Notes under the pieces: model-generated
What the model saw: only the letters and a program-made list of their open reading frames with translations
What the model was told of the DNA's origin: nothing
Database searches by the model: none
In this document: positions 30,496 through 38,804 of the stretch, in pieces
Layout of the letters: the number at the start of each line of letters is the position of its first letter
How positions within the stretch are numbered: position 1 is the stretch's first letter
Made by a program: the position numbers and the translations under genes
Assembly: GCF_020510425.1 (NCBI RefSeq)
Contig: NZ_JAHBAH010000001.1
Span: forward strand, 1,240,001-1,304,000
DNA from: Quatrionicoccus australiensis
GTDB lineage: Bacteria; Pseudomonadota; Gammaproteobacteria; Burkholderiales; Rhodocyclaceae
Direction of reading: 5' to 3'
Length of the DNA stretch: 64,000 nt

Positions 30496-30525
30496 CAAAA
30501 AAGCCGCTCACGAGCGGCTTTTTTG
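30496..30525. terminator. Bidirectional intrinsic terminator
   Basis: AAGCCGCT (30501-30508) pairs with AGCGGCTT (30513-30520) around a CACG loop, flanked by an A-tract on the left and a T-tract on the right. It separates the convergent hybrid kinase and mscL genes. Confidence 0.88.
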
Positions 30526-30541
30526 CGGATGAAAGTACGCC

Positions 30542-30970
30542 TTACTTTTTCAGCGCATCACGAATTTCGCGCAGCAGCAGAACATCTTCCGGCGTCGCCG
30601 GCGCTTCCGGTGCAGGAGCCGGCGCTTCGGTCGGACGCAGGCGGTTCATCTGCTTGATCATCATGAAGATGATGAAGGCAAGGATAACGAAGTTAACCAG
30701 GATGGTCAGGAAGGAGCCGTAGGCAAAAACCGGGATGCCGGCCTTCTTCAACTCGGCCAGCGCAGTCAGGCTGTTCGGGTTGTCACCGAGGACGACGAAC
30801 AGGTTGGAGAAATCGAGCTTGCCGACGACGCGGCTGACCAGCGGCATGATCAGGTCGCCGACGATGGAGTCGACGATCTTGCCGAAGGCACCACCGATGA
30901 TGACGCCGACCGCGAGGTCCATTGCGTTGCCCTTGACGGCAAATTCCTTGAATTCCTGAATCATTCCCAT
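30542..30970 (-). CDS. mscL: Large-conductance mechanosensitive channel MscL
   Basis: A 142-residue homopentameric inner-membrane channel that opens under extreme membrane tension and protects against osmotic downshock. The start [15 protein letters not shown] and the pore-lining first helix ([24 protein letters not shown]) are highly characteristic; the second helix is near 83-107 ([22 protein letters not shown]). The C-terminal tail contains a Pro-Ala-Glu-rich linker before the conserved [13 protein letters not shown] helix. Monogenic. Confidence 0.96.
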   Translation of the reverse strand: MGMIQEFKEFAVKGNAMDLAVGVIIGGAFGKIVDSIVGDLIMPLVSRVVGKLDFSNLFVVLGDNPNSLTALAELKKAGIPVFAYGSFLTILVNFVILAFIIFMMIKQMNRLRPTEAPAPAPEAPATPEDVLLLREIRDALKK

Positions 30971-31048
30971 GTTGTTTCCCCTGTGTGATCAATAAACGGG
31001 CGAATTATTCGCGCCCGGACGGAGCAGCGTCAAGGCGAAAATCATAAT

Positions 31049-32218
31049 TTAAGTTTTTTTCACAAAGGCTTTACAAAGCCGCTCGGCTGCGGCGCGCAGA
31101 GTTTCTTCGCGTTTGGCGAAGCAGAAGCGGACCACCTTGTCGTCGCGCCCATCCGTATTGAATACCGAGACCGGGATCACGGCCACGCCGACTTCGCGCG
31201 TCAGCCACTCGGCAAAGGCACGGTCGCCGAGCTCGGACAGGCCGGCATAGCTGGCAAGCTGGAAATAGGTGCCGCGACAGGGCAGCAGTTCGAAGGGCGT
31301 CGGCGCCATCAGTTCGCGGAAGAAGTCGCGCTTCTCCTGGTAGAAGGCAGCCAGCCCGAGATGGCGGGAGGCATCCTGCATGTACTCGGCAATCGCCAGT
31401 TGCGATGGCGCGTGCACGGTGAATACGTTGAATTGATGCACTTTGCGGAACTCGGCCATGAGCGCCGCCGGACCGACCACGTAGCCGATCTTCCAGCCGG
31501 TGATGTGATAGGTCTTGCCGAAGCTGGAGACGACGATGCTGCGCGCCGCCAGCTCGGGATGGCCGCACAGGCTGGCGTGCTGTTCGCCGTCGAACAGAAT
31601 GTGCTCGTAGACTTCGTCGGAAAGAATGACGATATCGGTGCCGCGCACCAATTCGGCCAGTTTTTCCCGGTCGACCGCCGAGAGCAGGCTGCCGGTCGGG
31701 TTGTGCGGCGAATTGACGATGATCATCCGCGTCTTGGCCGTGATCAGCTTTTTGACCTGTTCCCAGTCAGGCGCGTAATCGGGAAATTTCAATTGCGCGA
31801 AAACCGCCGTGCCACCCACGGTTTCGATGGCCGGCACGTAACTGTCGTAGACCGGCTCGAAGACGAGTACCTCGTCGCCGGGCCGGACGAAGGCGGCAAT
31901 CGTTGTGAAGATCGCCTGCGTCGCGCCGGCCGTGACGGTGACTTCGGACTCGACGTCGTAGCGCGTAGCGTACAGCGCCGCGACCTTGTCCACGATGGCC
32001 TGGCGCAGTTCCGGCAGGCCGGTCATCGGCGCGTACTGGTTGCGTCCGGCCAGCATGTGGCGATGCATCGCGTCGAACAGCGCCGGCTCGGCCTGGAAGT
32101 CGGGAAAGCCCTGCGACAGGTTGACGGCGCCGCACTCGGCGGCCATTTTCGACATCACGGTGAAGATCGTGGTGCCCATGTTCGGGAAGCGGGAAGCGAT
32201 GCGGACAGGCGTATCCAT
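31049..32218 (-). CDS. PLP-dependent aminotransferase (methionine aminotransferase-like)
   Basis: A 389-residue class I/II aminotransferase closest in style to the YbdL/methionine aminotransferase group. Visible: the N-terminal NLSQGFPDFQAEPAL block, the ligand-holding NSPHNPTGSLL, DEVYEHILFDG, and the PLP lysine in SSFGKTYHITGWK (about 235). Such enzymes transaminate 4-methylthio-2-oxobutyrate, the last step of methionine salvage, which makes proximity to mtnA (2.3 kb away) suggestive. The frame begins earlier, but MDTPVRIASRFPNMGTT at 32218 looks like the natural N-terminus. Substrate not proven. Confidence 0.88.
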   Translation of the reverse strand: MDTPVRIASRFPNMGTTIFTVMSKMAAECGAVNLSQGFPDFQAEPALFDAMHRHMLAGRNQYAPMTGLPELRQAIVDKVAALYATRYDVESEVTVTAGATQAIFTTIAAFVRPGDEVLVFEPVYDSYVPAIETVGGTAVFAQLKFPDYAPDWEQVKKLITAKTRMIIVNSPHNPTGSLLSAVDREKLAELVRGTDIVILSDEVYEHILFDGEQHASLCGHPELAARSIVVSSFGKTYHITGWKIGYVVGPAALMAEFRKVHQFNVFTVHAPSQLAIAEYMQDASRHLGLAAFYQEKRDFFRELMAPTPFELLPCRGTYFQLASYAGLSELGDRAFAEWLTREVGVAVIPVSVFNTDGRDDKVVRFCFAKREETLRAAAERLCKAFVKKT

Positions 32219-32310
32219 GAACGGCTCGATAGGAAATGAGAGGCGGATCATGCCGCGCCGCAACCCGTTCCGGCAAGCCCGGCCAAGGCCGGACCGGCCG
32301 GAAAGACCAA

Positions 32311-34305
32311 TTACAGCTTGCCGGCCATCGCCTGCAGGTGATCGAGACGGCCGAGCACCTCGTTCAGCGTCGCCATGCCCTGCGTCAGCTCATCGACACT
32401 GGACAGGCTCTGCGTGACCTGCGCCTGCTCGCGTGCCGCATCGGTCGTCATCTGCTCGATCCGGCCCGAGGCTTCCTCGCTCTTGTGGATCAGGCCATCG
32501 ATCGCCAGCAGGGTTTCCTCGGCAATCCGGCGGATATCGGTGATCGTCTGCACCGCCTCGTGGATGCTCGACGCCGTCGCATCGGCCTGGTTTTTGGCCG
32601 ATTGGGCCAGCTTGCGCACCTCGTCGGCCACCACCGCGAAACCGCGCCCGGCCTCGCCGGCCCGCGCCGCTTCGATCGCCGCATTGAGGGCAAGCAGGTT
32701 GGTCTGGTCGGCAATCGCGCTGATCCCGCCGGTGATCGAGCCGATCGCCTTGGAGAGGCGTTCGAGATCGTCGAGCCCCGCTCCCAGGCTGGCCTGCGAA
32801 CTCTGCGACGCCTTGGCGGCCAGCCCGACATCGGCCATCAGCGCCAGGGCCTGGCTCAAGGTCGACGACTGCTGGCGGAAACCGGCAGCCAGCGACGGCA
32901 GGGTATCGATGACCGGCTGCACCGCCCGTTCGTAATCGACCACCCGCTCGACCATGCCGCGCTGGATACCGTTCAGCGTGATCCAGCGTTGCAGCGCACG
33001 CTGCGTGTAATGCGTCGAAAAGGCCGCGTAATGCACCGGGAAACAATCCATGAAGGGATCGGCATAGCGCTCGTTGTCGCGGAAGAAAACCAGCGCCGAC
33101 AGCGTCTGGTTGATCGGGATGCCGAGAATCTCGCCGAAGGTCGAGAAACCGGCGGCCGGCGTCTCGGCGAAGAAGTCGGATCGCCCGAGCAGGTCGGCAT
33201 TGCCCAGGCGGCGCAGCACGCAGTCGTTGAGCAGCATGGCCAGCGGCTGCCCCTTGCCGGTCAGGAATTGCTGCCAGTCGCGCTGCGTCGAAGCGATGAA
33301 ATCGGTCACCTTGAGCAGGTGCAGACAGTCGCCGAACTCGATGTCGCAGAAGAAGGTGGTCTTGTCGGCAGCCAGCGTCGCCACCGAGCGGATGAACATC
33401 TCGCCCTCGACTGACACGGCGAAGGTATGACCGACCAGATTTTTCTCGACCTCATGCTCGGCGCAACGAAAATGCGCCGCCAGTGCGCTCAGGAAACCCT
33501 GGCTCTGCCCGTCCGCCGTGAACACGCTGCTCACCGTGCGCGCCACCGGATCGGCATCGGCCACCAGCCAGCTCTTGCCGGCCGGGACGAAATTCTGCGA
33601 CTTGAACGGCGAGAAACGGATGCCCGGTCGAACCTTGCAGAACACCAGCAGCGCCCGGCCGGTCAGCACGCGCTGCCCGTCATGCATGTAGGTACCGGAA
33701 AAGTCGAGCTTGCCGCCCGCCGAACCGCCGATTGCCAGGCAGGGGAAGCGCTGGCTCTCGTACCAGGCGCGCATCAGGAAGCCTTCCGAAGCCGACAGGC
33801 CGTCGCAGAAGACCAGCGCAAAACAATCCTGAGCATTGATCGGGAACGACGGATTGACGCCCTTCAGTTCCTGCGCAATTTTCGCGACGCGCTCACCGAC
33901 CGTGCTGCCCTGGCCGACACGCAGGTCGAGGGTGAAGATTTCGCTTTTTTCGATGATCGAATCCGACAACCACAGGAAGCTGCCCTCACGGTCCTGCGCC
34001 TCGGCGCCGCAGTACGTCGACGGCCCGCCACTGCACAGGGCACCGTTCGAGGAAAGTGCCGCGAACGCAGTTTTCTGACCGGAGCCGGCGACCAGCCGCG
34101 CCAGCCCTTCGGCGGCGCTGGCAAAATTGGCATGCGGCGGAATGAAGCCGATGAACAGGCCGCCGGCATTGTCCGACACACCAAGCTCGGCACGCCGGGC
34201 CGGCAGGCGCTCGACATGGAAACGCCCGCGCACGGCAGGCAGCGTCTCCGACAAGGATGAAGGCGTCCCGCCGACCGACGCTGCCGATTTGAAGAATGAA
34301 AACAT
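32311..34305 (-). CDS. Soluble chemoreceptor with FIST sensory domain
   Basis: A 664-residue protein joining an N-terminal FIST_N/FIST_C sensory part (about 30-400; [18 protein letters not shown] and [18 protein letters not shown] segments) to a C-terminal methyl-accepting chemotaxis signalling domain. The receptor tip is unmistakable at about 530-570 ([20 protein letters not shown], then [15 protein letters not shown]). No transmembrane helix is present, so it is a cytoplasmic receptor that would form arrays with CheA and CheW and report an internal ligand. The ATG at 34305 is preferred over one 11 codons upstream because AAGGGGA precedes it. It lies near a second FIST gene (26.2 kb). Confidence 0.9.
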   Translation of the reverse strand: MFSFFKSAASVGGTPSSLSETLPAVRGRFHVERLPARRAELGVSDNAGGLFIGFIPPHANFASAAEGLARLVAGSGQKTAFAALSSNGALCSGGPSTYCGAEAQDREGSFLWLSDSIIEKSEIFTLDLRVGQGSTVGERVAKIAQELKGVNPSFPINAQDCFALVFCDGLSASEGFLMRAWYESQRFPCLAIGGSAGGKLDFSGTYMHDGQRVLTGRALLVFCKVRPGIRFSPFKSQNFVPAGKSWLVADADPVARTVSSVFTADGQSQGFLSALAAHFRCAEHEVEKNLVGHTFAVSVEGEMFIRSVATLAADKTTFFCDIEFGDCLHLLKVTDFIASTQRDWQQFLTGKGQPLAMLLNDCVLRRLGNADLLGRSDFFAETPAAGFSTFGEILGIPINQTLSALVFFRDNERYADPFMDCFPVHYAAFSTHYTQRALQRWITLNGIQRGMVERVVDYERAVQPVIDTLPSLAAGFRQQSSTLSQALALMADVGLAAKASQSSQASLGAGLDDLERLSKAIGSITGGISAIADQTNLLALNAAIEAARAGEAGRGFAVVADEVRKLAQSAKNQADATASSIHEAVQTITDIRRIAEETLLAIDGLIHKSEEASGRIEQMTTDAAREQAQVTQSLSSVDELTQGMATLNEVLGRLDHLQAMAGKL

Positions 34306-34531
34306 GTAAGTCCCCTTTTGTTTTTTTACCGGGCACATCGCCCGGCAAGGCCTTGATCAGCTAAGCCTCCACTGGCTCCGTCTGCTTTTTATGGGATCCA
34401 CTCTAGCCCAAAAAAGGCTGACTATGAAGCCCACCCACTACGCCGGTTTTCCCGGGCACGGGCCGGAGAATGTAGGATACGCACTGACCATCCGGTCTTC
34501 CCGCCACACCAGCAAGACAACAACCACTTCC

Positions 34532-35620
34532 ATGAACATTGACGGCACCCCCACCCGCACCCTGCGCGCCCATCCGGCGCAGGGCCTCATCGACATCATC
34601 GACCAGACCCGGCTGCCGCATGCGCTGCACTGGGTGCGTGTTGCAACGCTGGACGAAGCGGCACACGCCATCCGCGCCATGCAGGTACGCGGCGCGCCGC
34701 TGATCGGTGCCACCGCGGCCTACGGCTTGGCCATCGCACTCAACGACGCGGCCGGTGATGCACGTTTGCAGGACGCCATCGCGATCCTCGGCGCGACCCG
34801 GCCGACCGCCGTCAACCTGCACTGGGCGCTGGCCCGCATGCAGGCGGTGCTCGTCCCGCTGGCGCCGGAAATGCGTGCTGCGGCGGCGTGGACCGAAGCA
34901 GCAGCGATTGCCGAAGAGGATGTCGCCCAGAACGCCGCGATCGGCCAGCACGGGCTCGGCCTGTTCCGCCAAATCGAACGCCACGCGGGCAAGACCCTGA
35001 ACATCATGACCCACTGCAACGCCGGCTGGCTCGCCACCGTCGATTGGGGCACCGCGCTGTCGCCGGTCTATGCCGCGCACGACGCCGGCCTGCCGGTGCA
35101 TGTCTGGGTCTCCGAAACCCGGCCGCGCAACCAGGGCCTGCTCACCGCCTGGGAACTCGCGCAGCACGGCGTGCCGCACACGCTGATCGCCGACAACGCG
35201 GCCGGCATCCTGATGCGGGAAAAACAGGTCGACGCGGTCATCGTCGGCGCCGACCGCATTGCCGCCAACGGCGATGTCGCCAACAAGGTCGGCACCTACC
35301 TCAAAGCGCTGGCCTGCGCCGACAACGGGATTCCCTTCTATGTCGCGGCACCGCGTTCGACCCTCGATTTCGCCTGCGCCGAAGGCACCGCGATTCCCAT
35401 CGAAGAGCGCGACGGCGACGAATTTCGCCTCGTACACGGCGTCGACCGCCACGCCGAACCCGGCGCGCTGCGCCAGTTGGCGGCAAGCGAAGCCGTCGCC
35501 AATCCGGCCTTCGACGTGACGCCGGCCCGCCTGGTCACGGCCATCATCACCGAACGCGGCGTCTGCCCGGCCAGCCGTGCCGGCCTGCTCGACCTCTACC
35601 CGGAAGCAGCCCGTGCCTGA
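34532..35620 (+). CDS. mtnA: S-methyl-5-thioribose-1-phosphate isomerase MtnA
   Basis: A 362-residue isomerase that converts 5-methylthioribose-1-phosphate to methylthioribulose-1-phosphate in the recycling of methylthioadenosine. The family signatures are complete: MQVRGAPLIGATAAYG, THCNAGWLATVDWGTALSP with the catalytic Cys (about 156), and VIVGADRIAANGDVANKVGTY with the catalytic Asp. The frame is open 47 codons further upstream, but MNIDGTPTRTLRAH at 34532 is the normal start. The next gene begins eight bases before its stop. No SAM-type riboswitch could be recognised in the leader. Confidence 0.94.
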   Translation: MNIDGTPTRTLRAHPAQGLIDIIDQTRLPHALHWVRVATLDEAAHAIRAMQVRGAPLIGATAAYGLAIALNDAAGDARLQDAIAILGATRPTAVNLHWALARMQAVLVPLAPEMRAAAAWTEAAAIAEEDVAQNAAIGQHGLGLFRQIERHAGKTLNIMTHCNAGWLATVDWGTALSPVYAAHDAGLPVHVWVSETRPRNQGLLTAWELAQHGVPHTLIADNAAGILMREKQVDAVIVGADRIAANGDVANKVGTYLKALACADNGIPFYVAAPRSTLDFACAEGTAIPIEERDGDEFRLVHGVDRHAEPGALRQLAASEAVANPAFDVTPARLVTAIITERGVCPASRAGLLDLYPEAARA

Positions 35621-36242
35621 CCTGCGCCTTGATCTGATCGCCACCGCCCGGGTCATGCAGCCGGCCGGGCTGAATCGCGGCACGGCCGGCAATGTCAGCG
35701 TGCGCAGCGGCGCCGGCTTCTACATCACGCCGACCGGCATGCCCTACGCCACGCTGCAGGCCGACGACATCCCGCTGATGGCGCTCGATGGCTCGCACCA
35801 GGGCAGCCGCAAGCCATCCTCGGAGTGGCGCTTTCACCGCGACCTCTACGCCAGCCGGCCGGAAGTCGGCGCCGTGCTGCACGCGCATTCGCCGTTTGCG
35901 GTCAGCCTGGCCTGCCTGCGCTACGACATTCCGGCCTTCCATTACATGATCGCGCGCTTCGGCGGCGACAGCATCCGCTGTGCCGATTACGCCATTTTCG
36001 GCTCGCCGGAACTGTCGACCGCTGCGCTCGCCGCCATGCATGAACGCAAGGCCTGCCTGCTCGCCAACCACGGCCTGCTCGTCGCCGGCCGCGACCTCGC
36101 CGAAGCCATGGCGCTCGCCATCGAACTGGAAGAACTGTGCGAGCAATACTGGCGCGCCTGCCAGCTCGGCCAGCCGGTCATCCTTTCCGCCGACGAAATG
36201 ACCGCCGTGCTGGCGAAATTCGCCGGCTACGGTCAACAGTGA
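35613..36242 (+). CDS. Class II aldolase, probable methylthioribulose-1-phosphate enzyme
   Basis: A 209-residue zinc-dependent class II aldolase/adducin-family enzyme. The metal site is intact: the HAH pair in VGAVLHAHSPFA (about 88-90), a later His in LLANHGLL (about 150), and the acidic residue in KPSSEWRFHRDLY; GTAGNVSVRS is the phosphate-binding start. It uses a GTG start inside the mtnA stop region (eight-base overlap), which ties it to methylthioribulose-1-phosphate. Two roles are possible: the dehydratase MtnB, or the Ald2-type aldolase of the DHAP-ethylene shunt, which cleaves the sugar to DHAP and 2-(methylthio)acetaldehyde. The fuculose-aldolase-like motifs and the absence of mtnC/mtnD nearby favour the aldolase. 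Confidence 0.85.
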   Translation: MPDLRLDLIATARVMQPAGLNRGTAGNVSVRSGAGFYITPTGMPYATLQADDIPLMALDGSHQGSRKPSSEWRFHRDLYASRPEVGAVLHAHSPFAVSLACLRYDIPAFHYMIARFGGDSIRCADYAIFGSPELSTAALAAMHERKACLLANHGLLVAGRDLAEAMALAIELEELCEQYWRACQLGQPVILSADEMTAVLAKFAGYGQQ

Positions 36243-36246
36243 AAAT

Positions 36247-37212
36247 ATGGCCAAAACCACACACGACCTGACGCGCTGGGCGCACAACCACCATTACTCG
36301 GACGGCAATGCCGCGGCCGAACGCGGCACCCGCCTGGTGATGTGGATCACCGTCGCGACAATGCTTATGGAAATCAGCGCCGGCTGGTGGTTCAACTCGA
36401 TGGCAGTGCTCGCCGACGGCTTCCACATGAGTTCGCACGCGCTCGCCCTAGGCCTGGCTGCCTTCGCCTACGCCGCGGCTCGCCGCTACAGCGCCGACCC
36501 GAGCTTCGCCTTCGGCACCTGGAAGATCGAGGTGCTGGCCAGCTACACCAGCGCCATCTGCCTGCTCGGCGTCGCCGCCGCAATGATCTACGGCTCGCTC
36601 GAACGCCTGGTCGCGCCGCAGACCATCCATTACCCGGAAGCGATGGCCGTCGCCGTGCTCGGCCTGGCGGTCAACCTCGTCTGCGCACTGATTCTCGGCC
36701 AGGCGCATGAGCATCATCACCACGATCATGAGCACGCCCACGCGCATGGTCATGCGCACTCACACGGTCACGACGACCTCAATCTCAAGGCCGCCTACAT
36801 CCACGTCATCACCGACGCCGCCACCTCGGTGCTCGCCATCGCCGCCCTGGCCGGCGGCTGGTTCTACGGCTGGGACTGGCTCGACCCGCTGACCGGCCTG
36901 CTCGGCGCCGTGCTCGTCGCACTGTGGTCGAAGAAACTGCTCGCCCAGAGCGGCCGTGTCCTGCTCGACCGCGAAATGGACCACCCGGTCGTCGCCGAGA
37001 TCCGCGACGTCATCGCCGCCCTGCCCGCCGCCGGCCAGACCGAACTGACCGACCTGCACGTCTGGCGCGTCGGCACCGGCGCCTACGCCTGCGCGCTCAG
37101 CCTGCTCACCCACGATGCCACACTGACCCCGCTCGCCATTCGCGAGCAGCTCGGCATCCACCCAGAAATCGTGCATGCCACGGTCGAGATCCATCTTTGC
37201 GATGAGTGCTGA
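36247..37212 (+). CDS. Cation diffusion facilitator (DmeF/CzcD-like) exporter
   Basis: A 321-residue divalent-metal/proton antiporter of the inner membrane, expected to export Co2+, Ni2+ or Zn2+. Six transmembrane helices are visible, with the metal-site residues in MAVLADGFHMSSHALALG (first HxxxD-type half) and IHVITDAATSVLAI (second half). A striking His-rich cytoplasmic loop spans about 154-177 (runs such as HEHHHHDHEHAHAHGHAH), and a C-terminal cytoplasmic dimerisation domain ends in HLCDEC. The His-rich N-terminus (RWAHNHHYS) and loop resemble DmeF. It begins four bases after the aldolase stop, so it shares the mtnA operon. Confidence 0.92.
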   Translation: MAKTTHDLTRWAHNHHYSDGNAAAERGTRLVMWITVATMLMEISAGWWFNSMAVLADGFHMSSHALALGLAAFAYAAARRYSADPSFAFGTWKIEVLASYTSAICLLGVAAAMIYGSLERLVAPQTIHYPEAMAVAVLGLAVNLVCALILGQAHEHHHHDHEHAHAHGHAHSHGHDDLNLKAAYIHVITDAATSVLAIAALAGGWFYGWDWLDPLTGLLGAVLVALWSKKLLAQSGRVLLDREMDHPVVAEIRDVIAALPAAGQTELTDLHVWRVGTGAYACALSLLTHDATLTPLAIREQLGIHPEIVHATVEIHLCDEC

Positions 37213-37342
37213 AGCGGGGGGATACCCCCTCGCCTTGATTTTCACAAGAAATGCCCACACACCATCAAATATGCCAAATCGCATATTGACCTAGCATCAA
37301 CCCACCCCTAGCATCCACGGCACTTTGTAAAAATTAGCTAAC

Positions 37343-37424
37343 GAATGCGAATTTCCGGGGATAAGCCGGGATACCGGGATGTTCTCTGGCAGCACGGCAG
37401 CCTGAGCAACCTCTATCACCAGCC
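37343..37424 (+). repeat. 82-bp segment S1 (duplicated at 39940)
   Basis: Aligned by eye with 39940-40021, the two copies have the same length and about four-fifths identical positions, including GGGATACC, GGATGTTCT, GGCAGCCTGAG and CCTCTATC blocks. Both would encode a peptide of the pattern M-[KR]-I-S-G-x-K-x-G-Y-x-D-V-L-W, but neither forms a long protein. Confidence 0.75.
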
Positions 37425-37730
37425 ATTTAATGCCAGGCTCGTCGAGCAGGATTTCCCGCCACCATATTCGCAGGAAAACTTCCGCGACCCCGTTCAGGCG
37501 CCGGGTTATAAAACGGGCACCTGCTCAGCTAGCTCTCGGGCGCTCTCTCGCCCCGAACTGGATGCGGCGCCCGTCGGCGATATTCGCCAGGCTGAACAAC
37601 TGGGCATACCGATAGGCAACGAGCGTTTTGCCGAAACGATCTGCGGCCGGGAGGGTGTCCTGCATAACTCCGGCAAGCGCGGGCGGCCGAATGGGCCTGC
37701 GAATGAAGCAAGCGCGCAACCAATAACGAG

Positions 37731-37813
37731 CCAACAAGATCTTGGATTTTAAGGAGGACTGGAATGGAAAAGACGACTCGGAGAAAACGTGAAATGTCTC
37801 TGACCCCTTTGGT
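37731..37813 (+). repeat. R-type REP-like repeat, copy 1
   Basis: It contains AATGGAAAAG followed by GTGAAATGTCTCTGACCCCTTT. About 33 bases are nearly identical to the reverse complement of the L-type copy at 38685-38711, so the two bracket an inverted-repeat unit that holds the lipoprotein gene and the RAYT stump. Confidence 0.75.
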
Positions 37814-37894
37814 GCTGCAGTTTGAGCCGGACTTGCCGTGCGACAACGGAGCTTGGAGCGACACGCTGAACGATTGGACCCGGAGGAGTGCAGC

Positions 37895-38425
37895 ATGAGA
37901 GAGATATCTATCCTCGGTTGGATTGTTATTTTGGTAGGGGTTTTCGGGTTATCAGCTTGTTCCACAGGAGGTGAAAAAGTGGAATTCCATACATTCGAGT
38001 TCGATGCTTATCGGGATAGTCCGGATATCGAGGTGCTGGACTATCAATACGGTGAGCCGCAGTCAATTGGCTTCGCACCGGAGAGGGAGCGGGTACGACT
38101 CGGTCAAGCCCTTAAGTCTGACAATGTCACCGGCTATATCCCGCGCGGCGACAAACTTCACGTCAAATGGCGGATAAAGGCAACTGGCGAGGTATTGGAG
38201 GATACCGTTGATCTGCGCCATCGCCTGCCCGAGAGCCTTGATCACCTGACCATTCATTTTGCCTGTTACGGACGCCAACTGTATGTATTCATCGAGTGGC
38301 CGTGGGATGGGCAGCCTTGGACAAAAGGAACGCCTAACGAGCGATTCAAGCCGATACAGGGGGGCACCAAGCGTTTCGACGGAAGCAAGATTCAGCAGAT
38401 CTATCCCGATCCTGCACAGAAATAA
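37895..38425 (+). CDS. Small lipoprotein, putative orphan immunity/accessory protein
   Basis: A 176-residue lipoprotein with a clear signal peptide and lipobox (VFGLSACS, Cys at about 22). A good GGAGG site (37882-37886) fixes the ATG at 37895. The mature part contains a beta-rich core: GDKLHVKWRIKATGE, DTVDLRHRLPES, and LTIHFACYGRQLYVFIEW. The same strand pattern (V-K-W-R ... L ... T-I-x-x-x ... L-x-V/M-x) recurs in the protein at 40259-40867, so the two look distantly related. Known lipoproteins of this shape often accompany type VI lipase effectors as periplasmic immunity proteins; that role is inference. It is followed 32 bases later by a truncated ORF. Confidence 0.65.
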   Translation: MREISILGWIVILVGVFGLSACSTGGEKVEFHTFEFDAYRDSPDIEVLDYQYGEPQSIGFAPERERVRLGQALKSDNVTGYIPRGDKLHVKWRIKATGEVLEDTVDLRHRLPESLDHLTIHFACYGRQLYVFIEWPWDGQPWTKGTPNERFKPIQGGTKRFDGSKIQQIYPDPAQK

Positions 38426-38457
38426 CCCATTCAACCATTTGACCAAAAGGAACCGGC

Positions 38458-38571
38458 ATGACTGAAGTCGTTGGCAAAGTAAGCGCGGAGCAATCCCAGG
38501 CGGGGGGCATCGCGAAATCGGTGACTTCTAAAGTGCCATTGAGGTCAGAGACATTTCGCTTTCTGAACTGA
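38458..38571 (+). pseudogene. Truncated ORF following the lipoprotein gene
   Basis: A 37-codon ORF starting with ATG behind AAAGGAACC, beginning MTEVVGKVSAEQSQAGGIAK. After roughly 27 codons the frame runs into an L-type repeat (from 38541) and stops at a TGA inside it. It therefore looks like the start of a longer gene, translationally linked to the lipoprotein, whose remainder was replaced by the repeat. I cannot name the family. Confidence 0.5.
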
Positions 38572-38578
38572 GTCACTG
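38543..38578 (+). repeat. L-type REP-like repeat, copy 1
   Basis: GGTCAGAGACATTTCGCTTT followed by CTGAACTGAGTCACTGA. It sits directly in front of the RAYT start codon, the usual place for a REP-type end sequence. Confidence 0.75.
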
Positions 38579-38581
38579 ACC

Positions 38582-38690
38582 ATGCCCCGCCGCCCTCGCG
38601 TTCTCCTCGCCAACTACCCGCTGCACATCGTTCAGCGCGGCATCAACCGCGAGTCGTGCTTTTTCGCCGATGAAGATCAGGCCAAAGGGG
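38582..38690 (+). pseudogene. N-terminal stump of a REP-associated transposase (RAYT)
   Basis: The first 36 codons of an IS200-like Y1/HUH transposase of the REP-associated (RAYT) group. The start MPRRPRVLLANYPLHIVQRG, followed by INRESCFFADEDQ, is the typical N-terminus, with the conserved HxxQRGINR motif. The reading frame then runs into an L-type repeat at 38687 and the catalytic HUH and Tyr regions are missing, so it is inactive. It identifies the surrounding repeats as RAYT-associated. Confidence 0.85.
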
Positions 38691-38719
38691 TCAGAGACAT
38701 TTCGTTTTCTGAACTAAGC
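38689..38719 (+). repeat. L-type REP-like repeat, copy 2
   Basis: GGTCAGAGACATTTCGTTTT followed by CTGAACTAAGC, abutting the truncation point of the RAYT stump. The flanking AAAGG extends its match to the inverted R copy at 37785-37817. Confidence 0.75.
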
Positions 38720-38720
38720 C

Positions 38721-38804
38721 GTATCAGAACAACAGAATTTCAAGGAAGCAGAAATGAAAAAAATGCTTGGGCGACAACGGGAAATATCTCTCCCCCATTT
38801 AATC
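38721..38804 (+). repeat. R-type REP-like repeat, copy 2
   Basis: It shares CAACAG-ATTT, AAGCAG-AATG, a poly-A stretch, TTGGGC and CGGGAAAT-TCTC with the copy at 41132-41214. It supplies the start codon and first dozen codons of the secreted protein gene at 38754. Confidence 0.7.

Larger units (their letters stand above)
37213..37894 (+). other. Gene-free accessory stretch with repeat copies
   Basis: No convincing gene is present. From left to right: about 130 bp without recognisable content; the first copy of an 82-bp duplicated segment (37343-37424); about 300 bp of GC-rich sequence whose minus strand reads in a plausible protein-like frame (LANIADGRRIQFGARERPRAS at the end, stop near 37525), probably the tail of a broken gene I cannot name; an R-type repeat (37731-37813); and finally the ribosome binding site of the lipoprotein gene. 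This marks the left edge of the accessory block. Confidence 0.5.

Noticed and set aside
34306..34531. Possible SAM- or MTA-responsive riboswitch in front of mtnA
   Set aside because: No conserved riboswitch core or terminator/antiterminator pair could be recognised by eye in this 226-bp region.
36706..36780. Repetitive CAT/CAC-rich stretch in the CDF gene as a tandem DNA repeat
   Set aside because: It is explained by codons for the His-rich metal loop and remains in frame.
37345..37752. A 135-residue plus-strand open frame in the left part of the accessory block
   Set aside because: It begins in segment S1, whose second copy has a stop shortly after, and its composition is not protein-like; I treat it as part of repeat and remnant sequence.
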